Notes under the pieces: model-generated
Told to the model about the DNA's origin: nothing
Seen by the model: only the letters and a program-made list of their open reading frames with translations
Database searches by the model: none
DNA from: Heteroscillospira sp050252415
GTDB taxonomy: Bacteria; Bacillota; Clostridia; Oscillospirales; Oscillospiraceae
DNA length: 14,743 nt
NCBI GenBank assembly: GCA_050252415.1
Contig: JBFWKZ010000055.1
Location: forward strand, 1-14,743
Direction: 5' to 3'
Part shown: positions 1-7,574 of the stretch, piece after piece
Position numbering within the stretch: position 1 is the stretch's first letter
Layout: every line of letters starts with the position of its first letter
Translations under genes and position numbers: made by a program

Positions 1-573
1 ATGTTGGCAGTCGTATTAAACTATATTTTTCCCGGCAGCTTTTTTTCGACCTATTATACCGGTTTTCCGTTCATGGCCGTGAGCTTTCTCTATGTCTTTT
101 CCATGATGCTCTCGCTGAGCTACATGAATGTTGCTCTTTCCATGGGTGCAAGACGAAAAAGCATGATTTTTGCGGTGCATATCGCCATACTCATTGCGAC
201 CATATTGGCGATGCTGATCTCCTTAATCTTCTATTATATTCAATTTTATCCGCCGTTCAGCACGCTTGATTCCCCTTATCTTTTCAACATAGATTCCGCC
301 GGCATTTGGGCGGTGTTTATGATCGTCGCACAGATCATGGGCATTGGCATCGGCGCCGCTTCTGTGGACAACAGAAAACTTGGAATCCTTTTAACCGTCA
401 TCAGCATGCTGCTGCTTATGAGCAGTCTGATGTTTTCCATTGTAAATTCTTATTTTGAACATTTCAATTTATGGGGAAATCTTATTCACGTACTCACTGT
501 TGTGCTCACATGCAGCGCCGTGGGCAGTGAAGTTTATTTTCTGCACTATATGAAATCCGTAACGGTGAGGTGA
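1..573 (+). CDS. Polytopic membrane protein, probable ABC-2-like permease subunit (5' end cut by window edge)
   Basis: The reading frame is open from base 1, and the 190 residues are mostly hydrophobic with about five to six likely membrane segments (for example around residues 22-46, 57-79, 100-120, 128-147 and 157-180). After the first segments comes a basic loop with Met-Gly-Ala-Arg-Arg-Lys-Ser at residues 48-54. The next gene has almost the same motif (MGATRKS), but about 30 residues further from its start. This suggests that the true N-terminus and first helix lie outside the window and that the ATG at base 1 may be internal. The ORF overlaps the start region of the next gene, so the two are translationally coupled and may form a heterodimer. 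The layout resembles small permeases of ABC-2-type exporters whose ATPase would lie upstream. No family-defining motif is visible, so the transported substrate is unknown. The call is an inference from topology and gene pairing. Confidence 0.6.
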   Translation: MLAVVLNYIFPGSFFSTYYTGFPFMAVSFLYVFSMMLSLSYMNVALSMGARRKSMIFAVHIAILIATILAMLISLIFYYIQFYPPFSTLDSPYLFNIDSAGIWAVFMIVAQIMGIGIGAASVDNRKLGILLTVISMLLLMSSLMFSIVNSYFEHFNLWGNLIHVLTVVLTCSAVGSEVYFLHYMKSVTVR

Positions 574-581
574 GCTTGATC

Positions 582-1235
582 ATGAAAAGACTGTTGTCTC
601 TAGGCAAATCTTCCATATACTTTATCTTTGTCATAATCGGCGGACTGTTTCTTCTTATCGAGCTTATGACAGCTCTTGTCATGCTGATCATTAAACCTGA
701 CAGCACTTTCCTGGTCGCGCCGTTAATTCTGCCGGCAGCAGCCGGACTCACAACGGTGATGGTTTCCACCAAGCAGGCCTATTCTCTGTTTCAGCTGGCA
801 ATAAAAATGGGCGCTACGCGTAAAAGCACCCTCAGCGGCCTTCTGCTTCTGATATTTGGCGAGTCTTTTGCCGCAATATTAACGGCATGGCTGCTTGCAC
901 ATTTGGACATGGCTATTACTTACAGGGTCTGGGGCACATACATCCCAGGGCTTCATATTTCCGGAACATCGCTGATCATTCCGTTCTGGGGAATGGCCGC
1001 CATTGCCGTTGGGGTACCGATGCTTGGCATGATTCTTACCGCAGCGCTGCACAAATTCGGCGCAAAGGCTCTGTGGATCGTCTGGGCACTGTATATGGTA
1101 TTATGTCTTGCGCCAGGTGCCGTCGGAGGAGCTCTGGTAAAAATCCCGCGCGACGTGCTTTATCTATTGCCCTTCGTTGTTCTGGGCATCTTTTTATGGG
1201 CAATAAGTTATCTCCGGAAAGCAAGCATTAAATAA
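582..1235 (+). CDS. Polytopic membrane protein, paralogue of the preceding gene (probable ABC-2-like permease subunit)
   Basis: This is a 217-residue hydrophobic protein with about six predicted membrane helices: two before the basic cytoplasmic loop MGATRKS, the rest after it, ending in a short basic tail (LRKASIK). Two starts are possible. A GTG at 570 overlaps the stop of the upstream gene by 4 bases. An ATG at 582 has an AGGTGA ribosome binding site 8 bases upstream, and I prefer it. The upstream gene shares the loop motif and overall layout, so the pair probably arose by duplication and works as a heteromeric membrane complex. A partner ATPase would be expected upstream of the window. 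The gene ends just before a run of terminator-like hairpins and faces the convergent SLH gene. Substrate and exact family are not recognisable. Confidence 0.65.
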   Translation: MKRLLSLGKSSIYFIFVIIGGLFLLIELMTALVMLIIKPDSTFLVAPLILPAAAGLTTVMVSTKQAYSLFQLAIKMGATRKSTLSGLLLLIFGESFAAILTAWLLAHLDMAITYRVWGTYIPGLHISGTSLIIPFWGMAAIAVGVPMLGMILTAALHKFGAKALWIVWALYMVLCLAPGAVGGALVKIPRDVLYLLPFVVLGIFLWAISYLRKASIK

Positions 1236-1301
1236 ACTTTTGCTGCGTGATAGGGTAACGAAGAAGAGGTATGGGCACAACAGTGCCCATACCTTACAGC
1301 C

Positions 1302-1332
1302 TGTCGAAAAAGCCCTGTGGGCTTTTTCGACA
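1302..1332. terminator. Bidirectional Rho-independent terminator
   Basis: A perfect 14-bp stem with a TGT loop. Its inner part is GCCC/GGGC flanked by AAAAA on one side and TTTTT on the other. Read on either strand, a GC-rich hairpin runs into five U residues, so it can end both the plus-strand permease transcript and the minus-strand SLH operon transcript. It lies 67 bases after the plus-strand stop codon. Confidence 0.75.
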
Positions 1333-1484
1333 AAGGATAGCCATGCAGGACGCTCACCGCTTACCTGCATGATAAGTGTCATTTCCGATGTACACGCCCC
1401 CGGAAATGACAGATTAAAATATATTTCCGTCGTGCGCGACGGAAACTCTGCGAGGCTCTTGTATTGATAAATAGTTTTTTGACA

Positions 1485-1524
1485 AGCTGAGGTATTGGGC
1501 ACAATTGTGCCCAATACCTCAGCT
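1485..1524. repeat. Perfect 40-base palindrome downstream of the SLH gene
   Basis: Each arm is 20 bases (AGCTGAGGTATTGGGCACAA and its exact complement) with no loop, centred between 1504 and 1505. It lies 28 bases beyond the SLH stop codon. A TATTTTAT tract follows on the plus strand. On the minus strand no U-run follows, so as a terminator it would mainly serve plus-strand transcripts. Its core is a near copy of the hairpin at 1268-1293. It could also be a protein-binding palindrome or the end of a mobile repeat. Confidence 0.6.
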
Positions 1525-1552
1525 CTATTTTATCATATTCCGTGTTTCAGCG

Positions 1553-3802
1553 CTAATTCGCCACGACCACACGGATCTTTCCTCCCTGCTCGGGAAGCTT
1601 ATCATAATAGACTGTCAGATTATCGGAAAATGACCTCGCCTCATCCAAAGAATTAAACCACTGTTCCGTCACGCTGTTGTAGCAGACCACATCGTCCGAA
1701 ACCACGAACACGCCCTTGTCGGTGTGTAAAGTCACGGGGTCCCCTGTTTGGAAATCAGACCGTTTGACTCCCTCAATCGATTCAAGACTGATGACGCCCG
1801 CCGCTCTTTTTCCGTCCAGTGCGGGAACGATCCCGGCAAAGTCGTCATCTTTATAGCTTGCGGCACTCTGGAACGGATTAGTCTTGCCGTCGCCATTTAT
1901 GATGGCTATGGTGCGGTTTTCCCCCTCAAGTCCGTACTCATCCGAGCCGATTGAAACAGTTATCCTCCCCGTCTCGATCATGCCATAGGTATACATATCA
2001 CCCGTCACATCATTGAGGACAACGATATTGGCCCTTCCGGCATAGTCCTTTGCAACATAGGCGATATGAGAAGAGGAAATTTCATCCTGCAGGATATCGT
2101 CAGCCTCTATCTGGCGAAGCTCACTGTTTCCGACCTGCTCGAAAAACTTGACGCTGTCACTGAGCGCCAAGCTGCCGATCGTGCGGGTATCCATATTCAG
2201 ATTTCCTGAGACGCCGCTTCCACTCAGCTTGGATAAGCCTAACTTTCCCTTACCCGAAGAGGATACCGTTACCAACTGCCCACAGTATCCCTGAGCAGCG
2301 CTGTCACTCACGTGCAGTTCGCCGCTGACCGTGATACCGATAAACAGCTGAACCTCGGCACTGTTGGCCGTACAGGACTTGACGATGCCGACGGCGTTCG
2401 ACCGGGCGGCGCTGGTGCTTACGGCCCCGGCGACCTGCAGGTCACTGGTGAGCAGGAGGGTGATATTATCGCCAATATCAAACTGCTTGAGTGATGAGAC
2501 GGCGGAGGGCAGAACTGAAAATTTCTTTCCCATAACGCTTATTACACTCGGGTACTCTCGGTTCGGGGAGGCGTCTTCATAGATGCCCGTAAGGCGGACG
2601 TCGGACACATGCAGGATTTTGCTGGATTTATCATAGGTTGCAACATCGTACTGACGAATATCGGAAGCAGATGCCGGCACGCCATCTTTATAGACCGTGT
2701 AGCTGCGCTCTCCATTCAGCAATGATGCAAAGGGGTTCCCACTGACGCTGCCGTATACAACCGCTGCGGTATCGGCCACGCTGTCATTGATAAAGACGCC
2801 GGCGACCTTCCCGGCATCCGTATAATAGAGGTTAACCTTGCAGCCCGTGTAGATATTCACCCACATCTCACCGAAAGTCCCCTCTGTATCACTGGTATAT
2901 GCCGGTACATCACTGGAGACCGTATAAGTCTTACCGGTGCTGTCTTTTACCCAGCCTGCCTGAGCCGATGTGGCAACGATGCTGAGCGTCTTACCGCGGT
3001 CAGGGACGAATGCGACGGCATAGTCGTCGCTGTCGGTGACAAACAAACCGCGTTGGCCGACAAATGAGGACGGCGCAATGCCTGTTTTCGGCAGGTAGGT
3101 GCCATCCGAGGTTTTAATGGCGCCGGATTGTCCGTTGTCCGCCGTCGCATCGTCGGACATGACTACCGCATCACGGTGGACCGTACCGAGATTCGACACA
3201 TATTCGCCGCCCTTCTTCTGATCGGAGGCCAGAAGGTTACAAAAAAGCGCCGCCGCCTGCACTCTTGTAATAGTCACATCGGCAGACAGGTTCACTCCCT
3301 CCGTCAGCCCGCAGTCTCCCGCAAGTGCCAGATAGCCCTGAGGCCAAAGCATACCGGCATCGGAATCCGTATAGCCAAGCATTCTCATCAGCATGGTAAC
3401 GGCCTGGGCATACGTGATATTGTCGTCGGGGCAGAAAGTTCCCTCGCTGTTGCCGATTATAATCTTATTATCGGAAGATACCGCGAGGTTGATATAGCCT
3501 CTTGCCCAATGGTTTGCGCGAACATCCGGAAAAATCGTGCGGTTACGATAAAGGTATTCCTCATCTCCTCTGCCCATGACGATCACCGCCATTTTGCAGA
3601 ACTCCGCCCGGGTCAGTTTATCGTTTGGCCTGAAATTTCCTTTGTCGTCTCCCTGAACGGCGCCCATCATGCGGAGAACATCAATATTGTGCTGTGTCTC
3701 GCTGTCGGCAACATCCAAAAACGGACTATAAGAAGCGACCGCCGGGAGGCACAACCCCATTATAAGACTGATGATAAGTACTACTAAAGAAAATTTTTTC
3801 AT
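1553..3802 (-). CDS. Secreted S-layer homology (SLH) domain protein
   Basis: This 749-residue protein begins with a signal peptide (MKK, a hydrophobic core to about residue 21, and a likely cleavage site after AVA at 21-23). Three SLH repeats follow at about 27-77, 90-143 and 150-193. SLH1 keeps the TRAE motif at 64-67, SLH2 has TYAQ at 130-133, and SLH3 has TRVQ at 179-182. SLH triplets bind secondary cell wall polymers non-covalently, so the protein should sit on the outer wall. The remaining roughly 550 residues look rich in beta strand and match no family I recognise. The ATG at 3802 is preferred: it starts the signal peptide, has a GGGGTG site about 11 bases upstream, and lies 16 bases after the permease stop. 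A longer frame would begin at 3841 and add 13 non-signal residues. As the last gene of the transporter operon, it may act with the pump at the cell wall, but that role is inferred from position only. Confidence 0.85.
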   Translation of the reverse strand: MKKFSLVVLIISLIMGLCLPAVASYSPFLDVADSETQHNIDVLRMMGAVQGDDKGNFRPNDKLTRAEFCKMAVIVMGRGDEEYLYRNRTIFPDVRANHWARGYINLAVSSDNKIIIGNSEGTFCPDDNITYAQAVTMLMRMLGYTDSDAGMLWPQGYLALAGDCGLTEGVNLSADVTITRVQAAALFCNLLASDQKKGGEYVSNLGTVHRDAVVMSDDATADNGQSGAIKTSDGTYLPKTGIAPSSFVGQRGLFVTDSDDYAVAFVPDRGKTLSIVATSAQAGWVKDSTGKTYTVSSDVPAYTSDTEGTFGEMWVNIYTGCKVNLYYTDAGKVAGVFINDSVADTAAVVYGSVSGNPFASLLNGERSYTVYKDGVPASASDIRQYDVATYDKSSKILHVSDVRLTGIYEDASPNREYPSVISVMGKKFSVLPSAVSSLKQFDIGDNITLLLTSDLQVAGAVSTSAARSNAVGIVKSCTANSAEVQLFIGITVSGELHVSDSAAQGYCGQLVTVSSSGKGKLGLSKLSGSGVSGNLNMDTRTIGSLALSDSVKFFEQVGNSELRQIEADDILQDEISSSHIAYVAKDYAGRANIVVLNDVTGDMYTYGMIETGRITVSIGSDEYGLEGENRTIAIINGDGKTNPFQSAASYKDDDFAGIVPALDGKRAAGVISLESIEGVKRSDFQTGDPVTLHTDKGVFVVSDDVVCYNSVTEQWFNSLDEARSFSDNLTVYYDKLPEQGGKIRVVVAN

Positions 3803-3818
3803 TTTTATATACACACCC

Positions 3819-5015
3819 CTAATCTGCTCGCAGTGCTTCAACAGGCTGTAGGCCCGAGGCCTTGACTGCCGGATACATACCGAATATGATTCCGAGAATC
3901 ACGGAAAAACCGACAGCGCCTATCGTCATGGCTATGGTTGGCAGGAGGAAAATATTGAGTATCAGTTTTCCCGCTACAACGGTCCCCAAATAGCCCAGCG
4001 CGACGCCGAGGATTCCTCCGCAACAGCAGATGACCGCCGCCTCAATGAGAAACTGCAAAATAATCGATCTCCGTGAGCCGCCGATCGCCTTGCGGATGCC
4101 GATCTCACGGGTACGCTCAGTAACCGTTACCAACATGATATTCATGATTCCAATACCGCCGACGAGCAGTGAGATACCGGCAATGCCGCCGACAACATAA
4201 CTGAGGACCTTTGTTTGCTCATTGTTGTTATCAATCCACTGGTTTTCGGACTGAACATAAAAATACCCGTTTTCCTGAGTAATCAAGCCGGAAAGGAAGC
4301 CCTGTATCATTGTCGACGCTTCCGTGGCCTGCTCCGGGCCGGAAGCCTTGATACTAAAATTTTCAATCGAGCTCGAATTATTGAGCATCCTGTTCATGCT
4401 GTATGGCACAACCGCCATGTTGTCCATCGAGTAGTCGGAATCCGGGTCCTTTGCCACGTAGACACCGATGACGGTAAACGGGTTGCCGCCGATCGTGACC
4501 GTCTCACCGATGGGATCCCGAACACCGAAGAGGTAGTCTGTTATCGCCGCACCCAGAACAACTACCTGATTATACTTTTTCACATCCAGGTATGAGATGT
4601 CCCGCCCGGAACCGACCGTAAAGTTATTGCAGACAGAGAACTGGTCGCTTCCCAGATAGATCTGCGGCTGATAGTCCATATTATCCGTGCTGGCGGTTCT
4701 GTATTTGAGACCGCCGCTACCAGAATAGGTAATATCCGGCGTAACGCCCATCACCAGGTCGTCAAGCCCCAGGCAATATGCGTAAAGGTCGTTGGAGATA
4801 TCCGTTCCCCGGTATGTCCAGGCATAAACCGAAATTTTGTTGGTACCCATCTTTTCATAGTAATCTTTCTGCCACTGATTTGCACCCTGCACGACGGAAA
4901 CCATGATAATTACCGCCGAAACACCGATGATGATTCCCAGCATGGTCAGTATAGACCTGGCTTTGTTGTCGGTTATCGATTTAAAGGCCATTTTAAAAGA
5001 CTGTATGATATTCAA
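3819..5015 (-). CDS. MacB/FtsX-type ABC transporter permease
   Basis: This 398-residue protein has the MacB permease plan. There is a short cytoplasmic N-terminus and a first helix at about 23-42, then a large extracellular domain at about 45-268. An FtsX-type C-terminal domain follows with three helices at about 270-297, 318-348 and 361-384. Typical family motifs are the coupling loop ERTREIGIRKAIGGS (300-314) and the C-terminal YPAVKASGLQPVEALR. Such permeases dimerise with a LolD/MacB-like ATPase and export peptides or small molecules by moving the extracellular domain, not through a classical channel. I place the start at the TTG at 5015, not at an in-frame TTG at 5039. The former has AGGAGG 6 bases upstream, overlaps the ATPase stop as TTGA, and gives the usual N-terminus NIIQSFKMAFKSI. 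An unusual Cys-Cys-Cys lies in the second helix (330-332). The substrate is unknown. Confidence 0.92.
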   Translation of the reverse strand: MNIIQSFKMAFKSITDNKARSILTMLGIIIGVSAVIIMVSVVQGANQWQKDYYEKMGTNKISVYAWTYRGTDISNDLYAYCLGLDDLVMGVTPDITYSGSGGLKYRTASTDNMDYQPQIYLGSDQFSVCNNFTVGSGRDISYLDVKKYNQVVVLGAAITDYLFGVRDPIGETVTIGGNPFTVIGVYVAKDPDSDYSMDNMAVVPYSMNRMLNNSSSIENFSIKASGPEQATEASTMIQGFLSGLITQENGYFYVQSENQWIDNNNEQTKVLSYVVGGIAGISLLVGGIGIMNIMLVTVTERTREIGIRKAIGGSRRSIILQFLIEAAVICCCGGILGVALGYLGTVVAGKLILNIFLLPTIAMTIGAVGFSVILGIIFGMYPAVKASGLQPVEALRAD

Positions 5016-5710
5016 AGGTTTGCCTCCTCTCTCGGGCAATCCTCTATGACACTGCCGTCCGAAATTCGGATGATACGCTCCGCCGTTGCGGCAATTTTGT
5101 TGTCATGCGTGATGAGAATGATCGTTGTTCCATCATTATGCAGACTGTGCAGGATCTCAAGGACGTGCTCGCCGGTTTTTGAGTCCAGTGCACCGGTGGG
5201 CTCATCCGCCATGATGATCGGGGCGCGTGTGGATATTGCCCGCGCTATGGCTACGCGCTGCTGCTGGCCGCCGGACATCTCCGCCGGACGGTGCTGGTAT
5301 CTCTCATCAAGACCGACCTTTTGAAGCGCCTCCATAGCCATTTCATGGCGTCGCGTGCCATAGACACCCTGATAAATCAGCGGCAGCTCAACATTTTCAA
5401 GCGCTGTCAGCGCTGAGATAAGGTTAAAGCCCTGAAAAACAAATCCGACCTCTTTATTTCTGATTTTTGAGAGCTGAGCATCGCTCATTTCACTCACAAG
5501 CTGACCGTCAAGATAATATTCCCCATAGGTTGGGATATCGAGGCACCCAAGTATGTTCATCAGTGTGGATTTTCCCGAACCGGAGGCACCGATTATTGCA
5601 ACAAATTCGCCTCTGTCGATCGTGAGGCTGACATCTGCAAGCGCGCGTACTTCGTTCTCCATACCCTCATTATAAATCTTCCAAATATCTGTGATCTCAA
5701 TTAGGGCCAT
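5012..5710 (-). CDS. MacB/LolD-type ABC transporter ATP-binding protein
   Basis: This 232-residue ATPase carries every nucleotide-binding motif: Walker A GASGSGKS at 41-48, Q-loop Gln93 in FQGFNL, signature MSGGQ at 145-149, Walker B IIMADEP with catalytic Glu170, D-loop ALDS, and switch His202. The sequence MNILGCLDIPTYGEYYLDG is characteristic of the MacB/LolD/FtsE-like group of mechanotransmitting exporters. Its cytoplasmic dimer should power the permease encoded next. Three starts lie within 9 bases: GTG 5719, ATG 5716 and ATG 5710. I chose 5710 because it gives the usual N-terminus MALIEI and has GGGTGA 5 bases upstream; the choice is not secure. The stop overlaps the permease start by 4 bases, and the start region touches the adaptor stop. 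Function as an export ATPase is secure; the cargo is not. Confidence 0.94.
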   Translation of the reverse strand: MALIEITDIWKIYNEGMENEVRALADVSLTIDRGEFVAIIGASGSGKSTLMNILGCLDIPTYGEYYLDGQLVSEMSDAQLSKIRNKEVGFVFQGFNLISALTALENVELPLIYQGVYGTRRHEMAMEALQKVGLDERYQHRPAEMSGGQQQRVAIARAISTRAPIIMADEPTGALDSKTGEHVLEILHSLHNDGTTIILITHDNKIAATAERIIRISDGSVIEDCPREEANL

Positions 5711-5715
5711 AGCCA

Positions 5716-7395
5716 TCACCCAACCATTACGGCGCTGCCGCCGTTGTAGGAATCGCCGCCGGCAGTCATATACTGCGTAAAGACCACATCTCCCTCTTCC
5801 ACTCCGGAGGTGATTTCAGCATTAAAGTTATCGGTCAGTCCGACAGTAACTTCAACGGGAACAAACCCTTCGGGGATCTCAAGGCCGGTACTCTCCGGGT
5901 CGAGCGCATTTTCCGGCGGGTCATCTGTTTGCACCAGCAGGCATGCAACGCCGTCCGCCGTATAGCGTACCGATTGGACAGGCACGATCAGGCAGTCTTC
6001 AGATTGCGCCGCCGTCATGTCATAGTCCACATACATTCCCGACATCATCGCGCCATCGGGATTGTCCACCCTTATGACGGCCGGAAAATAGGAATATCCG
6101 TTCTCATATTTTCCCTCCATGCTGACGGATTCCACCGTACCGGTATACTGCGTCTCTCCGTCTCTGCCCCATTGTGTGATGTTGCATATCATGCCGGGTT
6201 TGACATTGGTAATATCTATTGAATCGACTTTCGCCTCTATCGTCATAACCGTGGTATCGGCAATCGAAATGGCCGCCCTGCCGGACTCGACCTCTTCACC
6301 GGGGACGAGACTGCAAGACTGTACCGTTCCGCTCATTGGCGCCACAGCGTTGAAATTAGCCAGGCTCTCTTTCGCTTTATCAAGTGTGTCCTGTGCGTCC
6401 TTGATCGAATTTTTAAGGGAGGCGATCTCAGCATCGTTATCCTCGGCCGTCATATTCAGAAGGACCTGTCCGGCGGAAACATCGTTATAGTTGATGAGAT
6501 TCACAGTCGAAGCGGTTCCGGAGGTCTTTGTAATCACGTCGGTACTGCGATTATAGGCGAGCTTACCGGCCTCATAAGGGTAAATGACCTCGCCGTTCGA
6601 TGCGGTCATCATCGCAGTGGCACCCATTTCGGCGCTTAATGTCCCGGGGTTGTCCAAAACGATCACCGCCGAAAACAGCTCTGAACCCTCGGAAGAGACC
6701 CGGTTGACATGGTTTACCGCCTGCACCGTACCGGTCAAGACGCTCATGTTGGCGGGAACCGAGACTTCCACGCTCTTTCCAACCGTTATTTCACTCTCAT
6801 AGGCATAGCTGAAATAGAGCTCAAGCTTCATCGTCTTATCGTCAACAAGTTTGCAGAGCACCGTACCGCTGCCCACATCGTCACCGGTCTCAATATCTGC
6901 TACGTCGAGCAGTTTGCCCGCAAACGGTGCGGTTACGGTCAGATCGGCATAGGAATCATAGATGGCATCGAGCTGTTCCTGATAATTATCCAAACTGTCC
7001 TGCGCGGAATCTAAAGCGTCCTTCGCCTCTTCACTGTCTATCGTATACAGGGGATCCCCTTCATTGACAAAATCACCGTCGGAGACATAGACCTCCATCA
7101 CTTTTCCACTGGAAGAAAGCGTTATGGTGTCACTAGTCTTCGGCATCGCGACGCCACTGCCTGTGACCGTACTCTCGATAGAGCCGCGCGTAACCTCGCC
7201 CGTCATGATAGCCTGGTCTCCTTCATCCTCGTGAAACAGAGAATACAGGCCGAAAACAATACCGCCTACAACAACGAGCAATATCGCAATACCAATTATT
7301 CGTTTAACAAGTTTCCCCTTCGGTTTTTTCTTTGGTGTTTTCTTCGGCGTTTTCAAGTCCGCATCCGGGATCGGGCGCTCAGCGACTTCCGACAT
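5716..7395 (-). CDS. MacA/HlyD-like membrane fusion (adaptor) protein with two lipoyl-hairpin modules
   Basis: This 559-residue adaptor has a Lys/Pro-rich cytoplasmic tail (residues 15-32), one membrane helix (about 31-54) and a long extracytoplasmic part. Module 1 has lipoyl half-motifs around 92-120 and 149-184 flanking a short coiled coil (121-148), then a beta-barrel-like region (186-265). Module 2 repeats this plan: a half-motif near 270-316, a coiled coil at 317-347, the other half at 348-382 (APMSGTVQSCSLVPGEEV), a barrel at 383-465, and a membrane-proximal domain to about 545. MacA-like proteins usually carry one such module and about 350-450 residues, so this one is long and apparently duplicated. 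The ATG at 7395 has AGGAGGGG a few bases upstream. It is the first gene of the operon with the ATPase, permease and SLH gene. In a Gram-positive cell it would contact the permease outside the membrane. Confidence 0.88.
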   Translation of the reverse strand: MSEVAERPIPDADLKTPKKTPKKKPKGKLVKRIIGIAILLVVVGGIVFGLYSLFHEDEGDQAIMTGEVTRGSIESTVTGSGVAMPKTSDTITLSSSGKVMEVYVSDGDFVNEGDPLYTIDSEEAKDALDSAQDSLDNYQEQLDAIYDSYADLTVTAPFAGKLLDVADIETGDDVGSGTVLCKLVDDKTMKLELYFSYAYESEITVGKSVEVSVPANMSVLTGTVQAVNHVNRVSSEGSELFSAVIVLDNPGTLSAEMGATAMMTASNGEVIYPYEAGKLAYNRSTDVITKTSGTASTVNLINYNDVSAGQVLLNMTAEDNDAEIASLKNSIKDAQDTLDKAKESLANFNAVAPMSGTVQSCSLVPGEEVESGRAAISIADTTVMTIEAKVDSIDITNVKPGMICNITQWGRDGETQYTGTVESVSMEGKYENGYSYFPAVIRVDNPDGAMMSGMYVDYDMTAAQSEDCLIVPVQSVRYTADGVACLLVQTDDPPENALDPESTGLEIPEGFVPVEVTVGLTDNFNAEITSGVEEGDVVFTQYMTAGGDSYNGGSAVMVG

Positions 7396-7435
7396 GTAAC
7401 CCCTCCTAGCAAAATGGGTATCAAAATAAGTATAA

Positions 7436-7464
7436 TTTCTACCTGAATCTTATGACGCAGTCAA
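7436..7464 (-). promoter_or_regulatory. Probable sigma-A promoter of the efflux/SLH operon
   Basis: On the minus strand, TTGACT (7464-7459) and TAGAAA (7441-7436) are separated by 17 bases, and transcription would start near 7429. An alternative -10-like TATACT lies at 7434-7429 but has no matching -35. The leader to the adaptor ATG is then about 35 bases. The -35 is good and the -10 moderate, which fits a promoter that may need an activator. Confidence 0.5.
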
Positions 7465-7485
7465 TTGCAAAAAGTTCCCAAAAAA

Positions 7486-7505
7486 CTTAAATTTTTCTTA
7501 AATTT
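7486..7505. promoter_or_regulatory. Direct repeat with 11-bp period, candidate regulator binding site
   Basis: CTTAAATTT occurs at 7486-7494 and again at 7497-7505, so the copies start 11 bases apart and would lie on the same helix face. The pair lies 22-41 bases upstream of the -35 box of the efflux operon. OmpR-type response regulators commonly bind such tandem sites. The repeat is seen directly, its role is inferred, and the AT-rich setting makes chance somewhat more likely. Confidence 0.4.
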
Positions 7506-7574
7506 GTTTTTTATCCCATAGCGGCCAGACTAAAGTGCGTATTACTGATCATATCAAACAGGAAGGTATTGATA

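Larger units (their letters stand above)
1267..1524. repeat. Array of five consecutive hairpins in the convergent intergenic region
   Basis: The 317-base gap (1236-1552) between convergent genes contains five inverted repeats in a row. They are 1268-1278/1283-1293 (11-bp perfect stem, loop AACA); 1302-1315/1319-1332 (14-bp perfect stem, loop TGT); 1342-1349/1364-1371 (8-bp stem); 1377-1387/1401-1411 (11-bp stem, loop 13); and 1424-1432/1437-1445 (9-bp stem, loop TGCG). A perfect 40-base palindrome at 1485-1524 closes the region. The outermost pair are near copies: GGTATGGGCAC and its complement on the left, GGTATTGGGCAC and its complement on the right. The pairing is seen directly. An origin as a palindromic intergenic or mobile repeat is inference. 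Short ORFs across the region look like by-products of the repeats. Confidence 0.7.

Noticed and set aside
1194..1514. Short frames on both strands across the hairpin array
   Set aside because: They run through inverted repeats and their sequences reflect the stems. No convincing start signal or family.
1267..1524. CRISPR-like reading of the repeated hairpins
   Set aside because: The hairpins differ from each other, spacing is irregular, and there are no constant repeat units or cas genes.
3128..3787. 219-codon open frame on the plus strand opposite the SLH gene
   Set aside because: It is antisense to the region coding the SLH repeats, with no family features.
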